Assembly (NCBI GenBank): GCA_934045075.1
Contig: OW203726.1
Coordinates: 1,837,535 to 1,901,534, forward strand
DNA from: Yponomeuta sedellus
Lineage: Eukaryota > Arthropoda > Insecta > Lepidoptera > Yponomeutidae
Reading direction: 5' to 3'
Length of the DNA stretch: 64,000 bases
The notes under the pieces are model-generated. The model worked only from the letters and a program-made list of their open reading frames with translations. It ran no database searches and was not told the origin of the DNA. The translations under genes and the position numbers were made by a program. Shown here piece by piece: positions 1 through 10,333 of the stretch (position 1 is its first letter; every line of letters begins with the position of its first letter).

Positions 1-3000
1 ACCAAGGCCGCCCCGTTCCTCGCCATGATGACGCTTAAGCAACTCGCCTGCGATGAACGGCAGAACTATCAAGAAAGTTCGGCGACGGACGTTTTGGAAC
101 AGTCATTCTATATGGATGACTTGCTACATGGTGCGCACAGTGAGGAACAAGCGCAACAGTTGAAGAACGACATGATCCAATTACTGGCATCTGGAGGTTT
201 CAATCTCAGAAAATGGAAGTCCAATTTGCCTCAAGTGCTTGACCAATCAAGCGGCACACGAAACTTCGACTTCAAACAAGCTGAGTCATCAAAAACTCTT
301 GGTTTGGGATGGAATCCACATCAAGATAACTTTGTATTCCACCAAATCGATCATTCGGCCAAAGAACCGACAAAAAGAACTTTACTGTCTGATATATCTA
401 AACTGTTCGACCCATTAGGCTGGCTCACGCCCGTCACAACAAAGTTGAAGATCCTATTTCAAGATGTTTGGAAATCCGAAACTCAGTGGGACGAGCCGCT
501 ACCGAGCAACATTTCAGATGAATGGGCGAGAATCAGAGAGGACTTGCGTAAGGTAGGTCAGGTTCAAATACCCAGATGGCTGAAATTACAAGAACGATCA
601 ACGTTAGAACTCCATGGGTTCTGTGATGCCAGTGAAAAGGCCTACGCATGTGTAGTATACTGCAAGACGAAGATCAACGACACCACATCAATTACCCTCA
701 TTGCAGGGAAGTCCAAGCTAGTACCTGTCAACAAACATGTCACCCTACCACGGTTAGAGCTCAGTGGAGCTCTACTCTTATCAAGATTGATGGCAAAGAT
801 CAAGGAATGCCTAAGAGCTTATGATACCAGAGTGTATGGATGGGTTGACTCAATGGTTGTTCTGGGGTGGCTCAACGGTGACCCTAACCGATGGAACACA
901 TTTGTGGCTAATCGTGTTACGCAAATCACGAAACAAATGCCTACAGAATGCTGGAACTACGTGAAGTCCAAAGAAAACCCAGCAGACTGTGCCAGCCGCG
1001 GGATATCAACAACGCAAATCCTGGATCTACCGCTCTGGTGGCAAGGGCCGAAGTGGCTCCAAAACTACGAGCCAAAACAAGAAACAATTCAACATACGAC
1101 AGACCAAGAGTTGAAAAAACATAAACAAGTTCATATTACACAACTTTGTAATGATAAGGGAACCGTAATCGAACTAGTCAGCAAATATAGTTCGCTTACA
1201 AAGGCAAGCCGGGTGTTAGCGTGGATTTTGAGATTCTCACGAAAAGGAAACAAACCTCCGTTTCTCACACTTACCGAAATCAAAGAAGCTTCTGAGATTA
1301 TTGTAAAGGAAATACAAAAGGAGCAATTTCCAGAAGAGCTAGAATGTTTGCGGGCCGGTAAGAGCGTGAGCAATAAGAGTCACGTGTATAGTCTCAATCC
1401 TATTCTAGACGACAAAGGAGTCTTGAGAGTAGGGGGTCGGCTGAAACATGCAAATCTAGATCCTGACATGAGGAACCCCATACTGATCCGAAGCAATACG
1501 CGCCTGGCAGACCTAATCATAGATCAAGCTCATGAGTTGTCATTTCATGGTGGAGCCAGACTGACCACGAGCTTCATAAGAAGAAAATACTGGCTACTGG
1601 GCGGAAACCAGGCTACCAAAAAACGCCTTCGTCACTGCGTGAGATGCAGAAAAAACGACCCCCGAGATCAACATCAAATCATGGGAGATCTACCAGCAGC
1701 CAGAACAAACCCAACTCGGCCGTTCTACCATACAGGGGTAGACTACACGGGTCATATGACAGTAAAGGCTAGCAAAGGTCGCGGCATCAAAACAACGAAA
1801 GGCTACGTTGCAGTTTTTGTTTGTATGGCGACCAAGGCCGTGCACTTAGAAATCGTGTCCGATATGACTTCCTCTGCCTTCCTGGCAGCACTACGCAGAA
1901 TGGCTGCCAGAAGAGGACTTCCACGTCATATATACAGTGACCAAGGTACAAATTTTGTCGGGGCCAATAAAGTGCTACAACAGGAGTACTTCAACCTTCA
2001 AGAAATAATAGGTGAGAGCTCCATGAACGAAGTCTGCGAGATGGGCATTCAATGGCATTTCAACGCGCCCTCCTGGCCGTCCGCAGGCGGACTCTGGGAA
2101 AGTTCAGTCCGCAGCTTAAAACACCACCTTAAGCGCGTAGTAGGAGAGCAAAATCTGACTTTCGAGGAATACAGCACATTATTGGCGCAGTTAGAGGCGT
2201 GCCTGAACTCAAGACCTCTGTGTCCTTTAAGCGAAGACCCAGAGGACTTAGACTTCTTAACTCCTTCGCACTTTCTGTCAAGTGGACCGACACTTACCTT
2301 GTATGAAACAGAAAAAGATTTGAGAACAAGATGGCAATTGACTCAGAGGATATTCAGAGACATATGGACGCGGTGGCGGTCAGAGTATCTAACGCAATTG
2401 TCATCACGTTGTAAATGGAGACAACAACAGCCAAATATCAAAATCAATGATGTTGTAATCATCAAAGATGACAATCTGCCCCCAGGAAAATGGGCATTAG
2501 GAAGAGTTATAAAATTACATCCAGGTAGCGACGGATTTGTGCGGGTCGTTACACTCAAGACGAAGAACGGGTCACTCAAACGACCCATAGTAAAGTTATC
2601 TGTCCTACCAATCGATGAATATGAACATGAGAGGATAACTAACTCAACGGCTGCCCAAGCGACTGAGAATAATGAAGTAAAGCAACCCCGATCCGCGCTA
2701 CCAAGACCGCCAGGGCTTTACAAATTTACTTCACTGGTGCTAGCATTGACTGTGTTCCTGTCAACGTTCTCAAACATAACATGTTCCCCATTCAACATAA
2801 CAAAGTTCAGAGACGATCAAGGACTCTACTTTGATAAATTACACGACATGCAAATAATAAAAGAAGACTGGACAATAGTAGTGTACTACGATATTCAACC
2901 TTATAGTCAATCAATAAAGGCTTTGGATGAATATCTACAATACTTAAAGAAAGTGTGCGATATGTGCGAAAACAGACAGAAGTACTGCGCTATCGTACTT

Positions 3001-4695
3001 AACCAACTACGTCATGATTACGCGGGATTTAGCTATAGCAATGCTATGCTTTTGAGGCAGCACTTTAGCAAGTCATCGTTACCGTCGAGCATCAAGCAGA
3101 CTCAGACAAGGTGGCGCCGCGGACTTATAGATGGAGTTGGATATCTGGCGAATTCACTGTTCGGCGTGTTAGACGACAGATTCGCCGAGCAATATCAAAA
3201 GGATATATCGACTGTGAGAGGCAATGAACAACATTTACTCGCGTTATGGAAAAATCAGACTTCTATAATTGAATCGGAGTATAGTTTTCTCAAAAGAACA
3301 GAAGACACACTGAACCAACAACGCAAAATGATTCAGCAACAAACAATGTTATTTGAGAATGCCTTAAATACAGCGAGATCGCAAATACAAGAAATAAACA
3401 ACATGAATGAGTTCGTCTTAGGAGCCCTTACCGCATCGAATATGCTCCAAAGTCTTAAGGATATTCAAGAAATGCTCATTGATACCTTAACTGACATCTA
3501 CCAAGGAAGTTTCAATTTTCATATCGTCCCTCCGAATCAGTTAAGAAAAGAGTTGAACATCATCAGTAGTCAAGTTTCTAAAGACCTTTGCCTCCCTATC
3601 GATAACACTTTTACGAACCTTCAAGGTGTATATCATTTACTGAAGGTTAAAGCGAGAATCACTAACGACTTCGTGTTATTCGAAATCAAGGTGCCATTAG
3701 TCCTTAGAGATTCATATGAGATGTACAAAGTTATACCTATACCGCAGAGGGTACAGAACAATCTTATGATAACCAGTGTGCCCATATCCGAATACTTAGC
3801 AATAAACCTCAATAAAGATCTCTATATTGCTATGACAGAATCTGACATTAAGAGATGCCTGCAAAATGAAGAAACATTCTTTTGTCGACTATTTAGACCA
3901 ATGTATCACATCAAGTCTAAGGAGAACTTCTGTATCAAAAACCCACTCACGGAGGAATGCATGTATACCTCTGACACATGCAAAATGAAATGGTTCGAGA
4001 CAAACAAAGTGAATAGTCACCTGTTCTTCACCTGTAACGAGAGCCAGGCACGAGTCATATGCGCGGATCAAGTTACCGCCGCACAGCTGACTGGCGCGGG
4101 ACTGATAACAATTAATGAAAATTGCATAGTCAGAACAGAGTCATTCACCTTGCATGCTCATAAATTCGAATCGAGTAGAGTAAACAATAGACCCGACGTA
4201 CCCCTTCCGATATTAGCCCCAATAAACACTATGATAAATATATCAATACCTACGGTATTCATGGCGAATGATACTAGAGAGTCCAATCGAAAACAGCTAG
4301 AGTACATCGGAGAAAGTATTCAGAAAGTTAAAGAGAATGCAGAACTGCCCAACAACGTGTCATACCACGACGTCCACCACTATGTGGCCATCTACGCGTT
4401 GGTGTGCGCGGGAGGGATCGCGGCCGCTGTGGTCGCCTGCCGCCGCTGGCGCGGGCGCCGCCGATCGTCGCCATCACGTAAAAATCAGTGTCAGTGTACT
4501 CAGATGAAAACTATTAGTGGACGCATCAATGAAAGCTTTAACGAAAGCAGTGAAATAGGAAAAGTAAATAGTGCTACCTTTGAAATCAGTGATAAGGTCC
4601 AGGAGCCAGAAGTGTTACGTGTAAATTCAAACCATAGAGCCACCTCTCCGCTCCATCATAGAGTAGTTTTTCCTAGCATTGAAGCAATCATTTAG
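1..4695 (+). CDS. BEL/Pao LTR retroelement pol-env polyprotein, 3' part
   Basis: The frame is open from base 1, so the polyprotein starts outside the window. Residue numbers count from the Met at 25. In order I see the end of the reverse transcriptase (YMDD at 29-32), an RNase H region (FCDAS near 199), a zinc-binding integrase N-terminus (HELSFH near 503; C538 and C541), an integrase core (D573, D639 in YSDQGTNF, E692 in GGLWES) and a basic C-terminal domain of the BEL/Pao type (DUF5641-like, about 755-865). The same frame then runs into an envelope-like protein: hydrophobic signal-like segment about 897-917, furin-type site RWRR at 1029-1032 followed by a GLIDGVG fusion-peptide-like start, a coiled-coil stretch, many cysteines, a membrane anchor about 1453-1475 and a basic cytoplasmic tail. 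This is the plan of baculovirus F/errantivirus Env proteins. No internal stop is present in the visible part. Env is probably made from a spliced or processed product, which is inference. Family call is firm; activity is unknown. Confidence 0.93.
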   Translation, partial: TKAAPFLAMMTLKQLACDERQNYQESSATDVLEQSFYMDDLLHGAHSEEQAQQLKNDMIQLLASGGFNLRKWKSNLPQVLDQSSGTRNFDFKQAESSKTLGLGWNPHQDNFVFHQIDHSAKEPTKRTLLSDISKLFDPLGWLTPVTTKLKILFQDVWKSETQWDEPLPSNISDEWARIREDLRKVGQVQIPRWLKLQERSTLELHGFCDASEKAYACVVYCKTKINDTTSITLIAGKSKLVPVNKHVTLPRLELSGALLLSRLMAKIKECLRAYDTRVYGWVDSMVVLGWLNGDPNRWNTFVANRVTQITKQMPTECWNYVKSKENPADCASRGISTTQILDLPLWWQGPKWLQNYEPKQETIQHTTDQELKKHKQVHITQLCNDKGTVIELVSKYSSLTKASRVLAWILRFSRKGNKPPFLTLTEIKEASEIIVKEIQKEQFPEELECLRAGKSVSNKSHVYSLNPILDDKGVLRVGGRLKHANLDPDMRNPILIRSNTRLADLIIDQAHELSFHGGARLTTSFIRRKYWLLGGNQATKKRLRHCVRCRKNDPRDQHQIMGDLPAARTNPTRPFYHTGVDYTGHMTVKASKGRGIKTTKGYVAVFVCMATKAVHLEIVSDMTSSAFLAALRRMAARRGLPRHIYSDQGTNFVGANKVLQQEYFNLQEIIGESSMNEVCEMGIQWHFNAPSWPSAGGLWESSVRSLKHHLKRVVGEQNLTFEEYSTLLAQLEACLNSRPLCPLSEDPEDLDFLTPSHFLSSGPTLTLYETEKDLRTRWQLTQRIFRDIWTRWRSEYLTQLSSRCKWRQQQPNIKINDVVIIKDDNLPPGKWALGRVIKLHPGSDGFVRVVTLKTKNGSLKRPIVKLSVLPIDEYEHERITNSTAAQATENNEVKQPRSALPRPPGLYKFTSLVLALTVFLSTFSNITCSPFNITKFRDDQGLYFDKLHDMQIIKEDWTIVVYYDIQPYSQSIKALDEYLQYLKKVCDMCENRQKYCAIVLNQLRHDYAGFSYSNAMLLRQHFSKSSLPSSIKQTQTRWRRGLIDGVGYLANSLFGVLDDRFAEQYQKDISTVRGNEQHLLALWKNQTSIIESEYSFLKRTEDTLNQQRKMIQQQTMLFENALNTARSQIQEINNMNEFVLGALTASNMLQSLKDIQEMLIDTLTDIYQGSFNFHIVPPNQLRKELNIISSQVSKDLCLPIDNTFTNLQGVYHLLKVKARITNDFVLFEIKVPLVLRDSYEMYKVIPIPQRVQNNLMITSVPISEYLAINLNKDLYIAMTESDIKRCLQNEETFFCRLFRPMYHIKSKENFCIKNPLTEECMYTSDTCKMKWFETNKVNSHLFFTCNESQARVICADQVTAAQLTGAGLITINENCIVRTESFTLHAHKFESSRVNNRPDVPLPILAPINTMINISIPTVFMANDTRESNRKQLEYIGESIQKVKENAELPNNVSYHDVHHYVAIYALVCAGGIAAAVVACRRWRGRRRSSPSRKNQCQCTQMKTISGRINESFNESSEIGKVNSATFEISDKVQEPEVLRVNSNHRATSPLHHRVVFPSIEAII

Positions 4696-4848
4696 AGACA
4701 CTAACAACTTAGTATTTAAACTCATTAAACGTGTAATTCATTCACATAGTTTAGTAAGATGATACGTCAATTTCAATAACCATGTTAAAAGTAAAATTTT
4801 CCATATCATCTTACCTTCTACTTTTCCCCTATTTCCCGCCCGGGAGCA

Positions 4849-5092
4849 TGTACGGGCAAAGTACGCACATCATAAAATTGTCACCTCAGCATTGACACCA
4901 ATACATGTTCACACTTACAATGTATCACTAAAATCACCTCAGTACTTATTCAACAAGCTATCAATGCGCGTGTACTCATCCATCCATAATTAGATCGAGT
5001 TGTATTTTAATTCATAAGTTTACTACAATAAACTTAGTCATTTTTTATCTTACAATTTCGTATCATTTATTTCTACGGCCTATAACCGTACA
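4849..5092 (+). repeat. 3' LTR of the BEL/Pao element
   Basis: The segment starts TGTACGG and ends CCGTACA, a perfect 7-bp terminal inverted repeat with the usual TG...CA ends, and lies 153 bp after the env stop. It contains AATAAA near 5027, the expected polyadenylation signal, followed by a T-rich stretch. The 5' LTR is outside the window, so the ends are inferred from internal symmetry and not from comparing two LTRs. The bases before it (cccgggagca) are a short, weak polypurine tract. Confidence 0.75.
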
Positions 5093-5190
5093 CCACGGGA
5101 ACTGCAACGGTGCCGAAACGTCGACAATTAGGGTAATTACTTTTTACCTAAAAATTAGAGATCCGTTTAATATTTAACTGTGTGAATTAT
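5093..5190 (+). repeat. Penelope-like element terminal fragment
   Basis: The motif GTGCCGAAACGTCG followed by a GGTAATTAC block abuts the BEL LTR. Nearly the same motif, in the same order, sits at 15360-15410, and GTGCCGAAACGTCG also occurs in the terminal repeats of the Penelope-like element at 20.9-22.0 kb. I read this as a pLTR remnant of a related but distinct PLE. Confidence 0.5.
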
Positions 5191-5387
5191 GTTTGGATGT
5201 TTGTTACTCATTGACACAATAACGGTTAACGGAATAACATCAAACTTGAATACAGATAAACAGATAGACAAAGATCTGAATTGAGTCATAGACTTGATAT
5301 CCCGGAAATGCGTTCTCGTGGGTCTCATTGTTACCAGATTTTGAAGGCAAATTGCGTTGCCATGGTAACAAGAGTCGTGTAAACTGG

Positions 5388-5560
5388 TTCGTTAAGCCAT
5401 GAAAGATGTCTTATGGACTGTTTGATAACTTCTTACAGTAAGGCCCGCCACTGTTACAATCCTCCACAAACCCGGAACTGGCCCCCGTGGTGGAGTATGG
5501 TCTTCGTGCGATGCAGGAAGAGACCCGTGCCGCAACAGTGGGGATATACAAGACTTGATA
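5388..5560 (+). repeat. Dispersed repeat A, copy 1
   Basis: Repeat A is the commonest medium-length repeat in the window. Shared landmarks are 'cgttaagccatg', 'aaggcccgccactgt', 'gtggtggagtatgg', 'gcaggaagagacccgtgcc' and an end reading 'ttgatatcgatatcg'. This copy keeps the 3' two thirds. The best copy is at 40512-40882. It resembles the 3' region of a LINE, but no coding frame is visible. Confidence 0.8.
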
Positions 5561-6403
5561 TTGAATATTTTGATATAAAATCTACACACTGTCTTAAAAT
5601 TTATACTTCTTATGACAAAAAATGTGTAATTTGCATTAGAATAACTTTATATTACAAAGATACTAGCTGTACGAGTGCCTTTATATTTCTATGCTTGCTG
5701 TGTTTATCTGTAATTAGTTGTACATCTAGTTTAATACATTAGGAGTATCTGTTCCTTTTATGGCATGTAAAGATGTCACAACTGTTAATAAACCTAATAA
5801 ATAAAAACTTTTTATTAATTCTGTGATGAAAATGTTATCTGTCACCTATGTGTTAAACCTATCTATCTATTTATAATCAGCCCACATCAACCCACTGCTG
5901 GGCATAGGCCTCCTTTTTATTGCGCCATTCGTCACGGCCCTGTGCTACTCTGATCCATCTCTGACCCGCAACCCTCACGATGTGATAAACCTAATTGATA
6001 ATAATAAAACTTTTTTAACTTTTAACTTTAACTCTGTGTAAAGTAAAAACTTAAAAATCCTCGAAGTGGACCAGCTCTATACTCACTCACTCCTGCCTTT
6101 CTCTACATATGTCAGAGTGGGACATTATAATTACAGAGCGGGGCTCTCACAATTTAGGGTCACCTAATGCAATTACAGTGGAGTTTTTCGCGACATATGG
6201 CCTAAGAACGATGTGTTCGAGAGCTTAGTTTTGACGAGAGTTGGATATGGTTTATATTGCTGATATGTGGTTTTTATTGCTGACTAGTTTTAGAGAAAAA
6301 ATATTTATGTTTCATAGAAGAAGGCAAGTTGCTTCCTGGAAGCGGCAGCAGCCAAGCTTCGAGAGTAGATTTAAAAAAAAAAGTAATTATATACATAGAA
6401 TGA
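5561..6403. other. AT-rich interval with an RTE-like 3' fragment
   Basis: A degraded minus-strand fragment at about 5873-5985 ('cccactgctgggcataggcctcc') matches the 'aggcctatgcccagcagtgg' motif of lepidopteran RTE-type LINE 3' ends. Nothing else was recognised. Confidence 0.4.
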
Positions 6404-6605
6404 CGACCTCTGTGGCGTAGCGGTAGTGCATCTACCTGCCATGCAAGAGGTCCCGGGTTCGAATTCTGGCTGGGAATAAAAAAAAACCCCAGGTCTTGGA
6501 TGTTTATATGTTTGTAATGTCTTTGTTTCTGGTTCCCACGACACAGGGTATCCTAGTGTGGGGCCAGAAGCAATGTATGTGTCTGTATGTAAAAATGTTT
6601 GAATT
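6404..6605 (+). repeat. tRNA-derived SINE, family S3
   Basis: The head is tRNA-like: 'tggcgtagcggtagtgc' fits a pol III A box and 'ggttcgaattc' a B box, and a 3' body follows ('ccaggtcttggatgttt', 'cacgacacagggtatcctag', 'gtgtggggcc'). Two other copies, at 38125-38318 (minus) and 39404-39995 (plus, interrupted), share head and body. The repeated body makes this a SINE and not a tRNA gene. Confidence 0.85.
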
Positions 6606-6671
6606 TATATGAATAGAATTACCCTACACTGCATGAATAGAATTTTAATTATAGTACACAAAAAGTCCAGT

Positions 6672-6850
6672 TATTATTATTATTATTTTAATTCTTTATT
6701 GTACTAATTATATGAGTAAATGTACAAGGCCGTGCTTAATGCAAGGAGCATTCTCTTCCAGCAAACCTGAAGTTACAGAAATTATATAAAAATATAGTAC
6801 AACTGGCGGCCTCATTACTAAAAGCAATTTCTCCCTGGCAACCATAGACG
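6672..6850 (-). repeat. LINE 3' end fragment (CR1/L2-like tail)
   Basis: Read on the minus strand this has the conserved order 'ttgccagggagaaattgct', 'gcaataaggccgcc'-like block and 'tacaataaagaat'. It is the same tail as that of the full LINE ending at 61266, so it is a 5'-truncated copy of a related LINE. Confidence 0.7.
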
Positions 6851-6949
6851 GAGACAAAAAAGAAATTAGAGACGAGTAGTCGGTGCTATTTAGAAATATT
6901 GAAATTATATAACAACTCTAAACTAGTTATGTTATATAATTTTGTATTC

Positions 6950-7162
6950 TTCTTCTTCAGGCTATATTAGTCCACTGCTGGACATAGCCCTACCCTAATG
7001 AACGCCGTAGCGCAAGGTTGTGCCATCATTGGGGGGTAGTGCCCATAATCCCCGCGCTGGGCATGCGGGTTGGGGATCGCAGTTTGGTGGAATTGTACTG
7101 CAGGGGGCGCTGCTGCCCACCCCCGGTTTTGTGTCCCTTAGTCGCCTTTTACGACGACAAAT
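6950..7162 (-). repeat. RTE-type LINE 3' end with GAA tail
   Basis: On the minus strand: 'gtcgtaaaaggcgactaagg', 'agcgccccctgcagtac', 'cccgcatgcccagcg', 'ctatgtccagcagtggac' and a (GAA)n tail. Other copies: 8680-8885, 13640-13725, 28840-29090, 50950-51045, 55205-55470. Confidence 0.8.
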
Positions 7163-7175
7163 TTTGTATTATAAT

Positions 7176-7254
7176 AAATTCATATCCTAGCAAGGTTATT
7201 GTTGAATACTTTTTACTATATATAGTAACAAGAACCTTGCTAGGATATGAATTT
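7176..7254. repeat. Perfect 22-bp inverted repeat
   Basis: Arms at 7176-7197 and 7233-7254 are exact reverse complements around a 35-nt AT-rich loop. It abuts the RTE fragment. It could be a solo terminal structure of a MITE. Confidence 0.8.
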
Positions 7255-7364
7255 AAGACATCTCATGTGCAACAAGAAAGCTCAATCTTATCTTATCTTA
7301 TCTTCAACTTCAATTCAAGCTTTTGAATTTGTAGTTTGGACCTAAACGTGATACGATGCAGTCG

Positions 7365-7506
7365 TAGGGCTGGTTTCTGAATTGAGAATTCCTTTACGTA
7401 AATACTTACGTTACGTTCTGTTACGCTCTATCCTGATATATAAGAGGAGATAGGACTAGAGTGTATTATTTACTTAACAAAATTCTGAGTTCAGAAATTG
7501 GCCCTA
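7365..7506. mobile_element. MITE with ~25-bp imperfect terminal inverted repeats
   Basis: The left end 'tagggctggtttctgaattg' and right end 'aattctgagttcagaaattgg' + 'ccct' are inverted copies with a few mismatches. Length is about 142 bp, with no coding potential. Confidence 0.6.
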
Positions 7507-8231
7507 AACGTTACTCGGAAATCTAAGCTTTAATCTTGGTTAGCTTTATTCACTTCCTTTTAGTGGTTTCTGCGTGATTCGCAAAGAAACGGAGTGAGAC
7601 AGACATATAAAGGACAGAGGACAAAATTTACAGATTTATTACATGTATAGAAAATCAAAACAGACGGCCGAAAAAATTGCCAAGTCAAGCAAAAAAGAGC
7701 GAACCCACTGCATTTCTACATTTTCATTAACAACGAGCCGTGTCCCTCGAGACAGTACAGCCCCAGAGCTCCATATGGCCAGTAAATGCATATTGTATTG
7801 TAGGACCCCCTTTACCGTCAAAAATACTCTAAAACACTTGATGAAGCTCGTTTGTCGTGCAATTGCAACCCTTATGGTGAAGGTGTTAAGCGTGGTAGCA
7901 GATTAGCTTAAACATCAGGAACTCCTTTGAGGAGACGAGTCTGAAATCGTATGCGGTTTTAAGTCAATTTAGTTTCGGTGCCCCAATTGGTTTTGAGTGG
8001 AGCTATCAGATGTTACACTTTTGTTATGCCACAGACTGCAGTGGTCATACATTTAAGATATGTTTTAAGAATATTCACAAACAGCTGTGACGTGAAAAAA
8101 GTAAAACGCAGTAAGTTTGAACCATCAAGCTTTTGAAGATATTATTTGTTACGTTTTTAATATGTAAGATAATATCTTATCTTAAGAATATTCTTTATTT
8201 GTGTGAGACGAGCAACCAACGACGCGAGCTT
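7507..8231. other. No recognised feature
   Basis: AT-rich sequence. Overlapping ORFs of 60-87 codons on both strands at 7639-7906 have no recognisable domain. A short run like 'cttatcttaagaatattctt' near 8175 is probably a broken LINE tail. Confidence 0.4.
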
Positions 8232-8370
8232 CGTCTCTGCTAACCATGATTAAGCTCTGCGAATCGGAGCGAAACCTGGTCGGTCTTTTCCGATATATAA
8301 CAACACCCGTAAGTAGATCCGGACTAAAAGTCTACAATATTCTTTATTGTACACAAGGGCACATATTATC
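8232..8370 (+). repeat. Dispersed repeat C plus LINE tail scrap
   Basis: 8232-8336 is an inverted copy of 36375-36480: both share 'attaagctctgcgaatcgg', 'gcgaaacctggtcgg' and 'ccggactaaaagtc'. 8333-8370 is a minus-strand LINE tail ('atattctttattgtacac'). Confidence 0.7.
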
Positions 8371-8384
8371 ATGTTAATGAAGGG

Positions 8385-8600
8385 ATCGATATCAACCCTT
8401 GTATGTCCCCACTGTTGGGGCACGGGTCTCTTCCTGCAACGCAGGAAGGTTAGGCCATACTCCACCACGGGGGCCAAGTTCGGGTTGGTGGAGATTCGTA
8501 AGGCAGTGGCGGGTCTTACTGTCAGCAGTTATCAAGCCGCCCATGAGGCCTCTGGCATGGCTTAACGACTGCCATTACATGACAGCCGGCACCAACGGCA
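8385..8600 (-). repeat. Dispersed repeat A, copy 2
   Basis: It carries the 'ggcacgggtctcttcctgc' and 'ttaggccatactccaccac' landmarks in reverse orientation and continues to the 'gccattacatgacagccggc' block. Confidence 0.8.
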
Positions 8601-8679
8601 GAATCGGCATAATCAAAACAAATATTTTTTATTTATAGATTGAAATTTAGTGCAAATAACTTAAAAAAAAAGGCAAAAG

Positions 8680-8885
8680 TAAAAGGCGACTAAGGAACAC
8701 AAATTCAGCAGCGGCTCCTTCAGTAAAATTGCACCAAACTTCGATCCCCGACCCGCATGCCCAGCGTTTGGATTATGGGCATTATCCCCTTATGATGGCA
8801 CTACCTTGCGCTATGGCGCTCATTAGGGGAGGGCTATGTCCAGCAGTGGACTAATATGACCTGAAGAAGAAGAAGAAGAACTTAA
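8680..8885 (+). repeat. RTE-type LINE 3' end with GAA tail
   Basis: It has the 'aaggcgactaagg', 'cagcgtttggattatgggc' and 'gctatgtccagcagtgg' motifs followed by (GAA)n at about 8863-8880. Confidence 0.8.
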
Positions 8886-9036
8886 TAATAATGATGGCTA
8901 GGCATAGCCTGTATCGTGAGCGGCGCGACATGATCAGGCATAACATTAATACTACAATAGGGCAATCTAAACCGGCAATCCATGTCTCTTAACTAAATTA
9001 TTTAGTTTTAATTGAATGTTGATTCAATTTCAGGCA

Positions 9037-9662
9037 CAATAGGAAATGAAAATAGTATATTTCATCACAAGTGCGGAAAGGCTGTCATTGCAAAGAGTTC
9101 CCACAAATGTCTACCCGAGCCGAGGCGCAGCCGAAGGCGAGGGTTGACAGTCGGAACAAGTTGCAATGACGGTTCCGCACGTGTACTGAACGACTATTTT
9201 TAATACAGTTGCGAAAAAAAAAGCAATTTAATAAAGAAAAATTATTTGGAAAATGGCGCCAACCGTAAAATATATAAGCAGAGGTTTTTTTTTCTTCACC
9301 CATTCTAGTAGGCAAAGGGAACTATGCCCATACAGCCAAGTCTTCACTAGAATTTTTTTTATTGATATGAAATAAAAATGAAATTGAATGAAAATGAAAT
9401 GAAACCTAACTTAACTCATTCAATCAAATCATTAAATCTGATATTGAAACAAATTAGTAGCTCATAAAAACTTCTATGATTTTTTTTAGTAAAAACTTCA
9501 TGGATGGTTTTTCTTTTTAATAGACATTATTTTGACAGTTGGGAAAGAAAAGGCACGAGTTCGGTAAAGGTAAAAAAAAAAACACGAGTGTGTAATAGCC
9601 CACTTCCCGCACGCTATACATCCCTGTAATACGCCACTTTTTGAGCAACTGTATTAAAAAAT
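9037..9662 (-). mobile_element. Family B non-coding element, copy 1 (~620 bp)
   Basis: Three copies of this element are in the window (here, 38606-39240 and 49640-50395). Shared blocks are 'agtgcggaaaggctgtcatt', 'gttgacagtcggaacaag', 'ggaaaatggcgccaaccg', 'cttgacc/ttcactaga' and 'cgccactttttgagcaactg'. The motif 'taatacagttgc' occurs at one end and inverted inside. No ORF is conserved between copies, so it is probably a non-autonomous DNA element. Confidence 0.75.
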
Positions 9663-10333
9663 AATAAAAATAACATACAACATCACTTAGTCCCCAAAAC
9701 AAAGAAAAACGTCGATCGTAGAAAATACTTAAGCAAATTATGCCGGTGAAAGTGGATGACTCGGATTACACATAGATAACGGGCCGCCTGTCTGTCTGTC
9801 AGTCCGCGGCCTGAATGGCCCACATTAGGCTCATTGTGATCAGATGGCGCTGCACCACTGGCGCATATGTTGTCCGCTTTTACAGTTTGTGGTTGAACCA
9901 TTCAGTTTTGATAGTTTAAAGGGCAGCCTAAAGGATAGTGAAGGGTTTTGAGCCTGAGGATGCTTCGTGTTAGAGGCGAAACCTGCCGCGTTTTTTCTTA
10001 CACAAGTATTGGTGTCGGTGGTGGTGTGTTCGTGTCTTGCTTCTGCTTGCAAAAGTGAGAGAGAGGGCGGTGTATTAACATTAACCGCATGGTGCTTGTA
10101 GAATTTTTTTGCGGGATTTAGCAAAGTAATTTTCACATTTTCATGAGGTTAAAGGTCAACCAACAAATTGGTTTAGGTGCAACTAATAATGCAAGAATAG
10201 TTTTATGCACAAAAATTTCTCGCAGCTCTCTGCGATGATTCTTAAGAAAATTCGTTATTAATTTACGTAATTATATATTCCGTACGAGCTACTACGAGGT
10301 ATTTTTTGTGGATTCTATCGACATTTATTTGCT
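9663..10333. other. No recognised feature
   Basis: Mixed-composition sequence with a short GC-richer part at 9780-9900. No repeat or coding match was recognised. Confidence 0.4.

Noticed and set aside
6404..6480. Functional tRNA gene (also considered at 25903, 31910, 34601, 39404 and 52180)
   Set aside because: Each tRNA-like head is followed by the same repeated body elsewhere in the window, so they are SINE or S1 modules.
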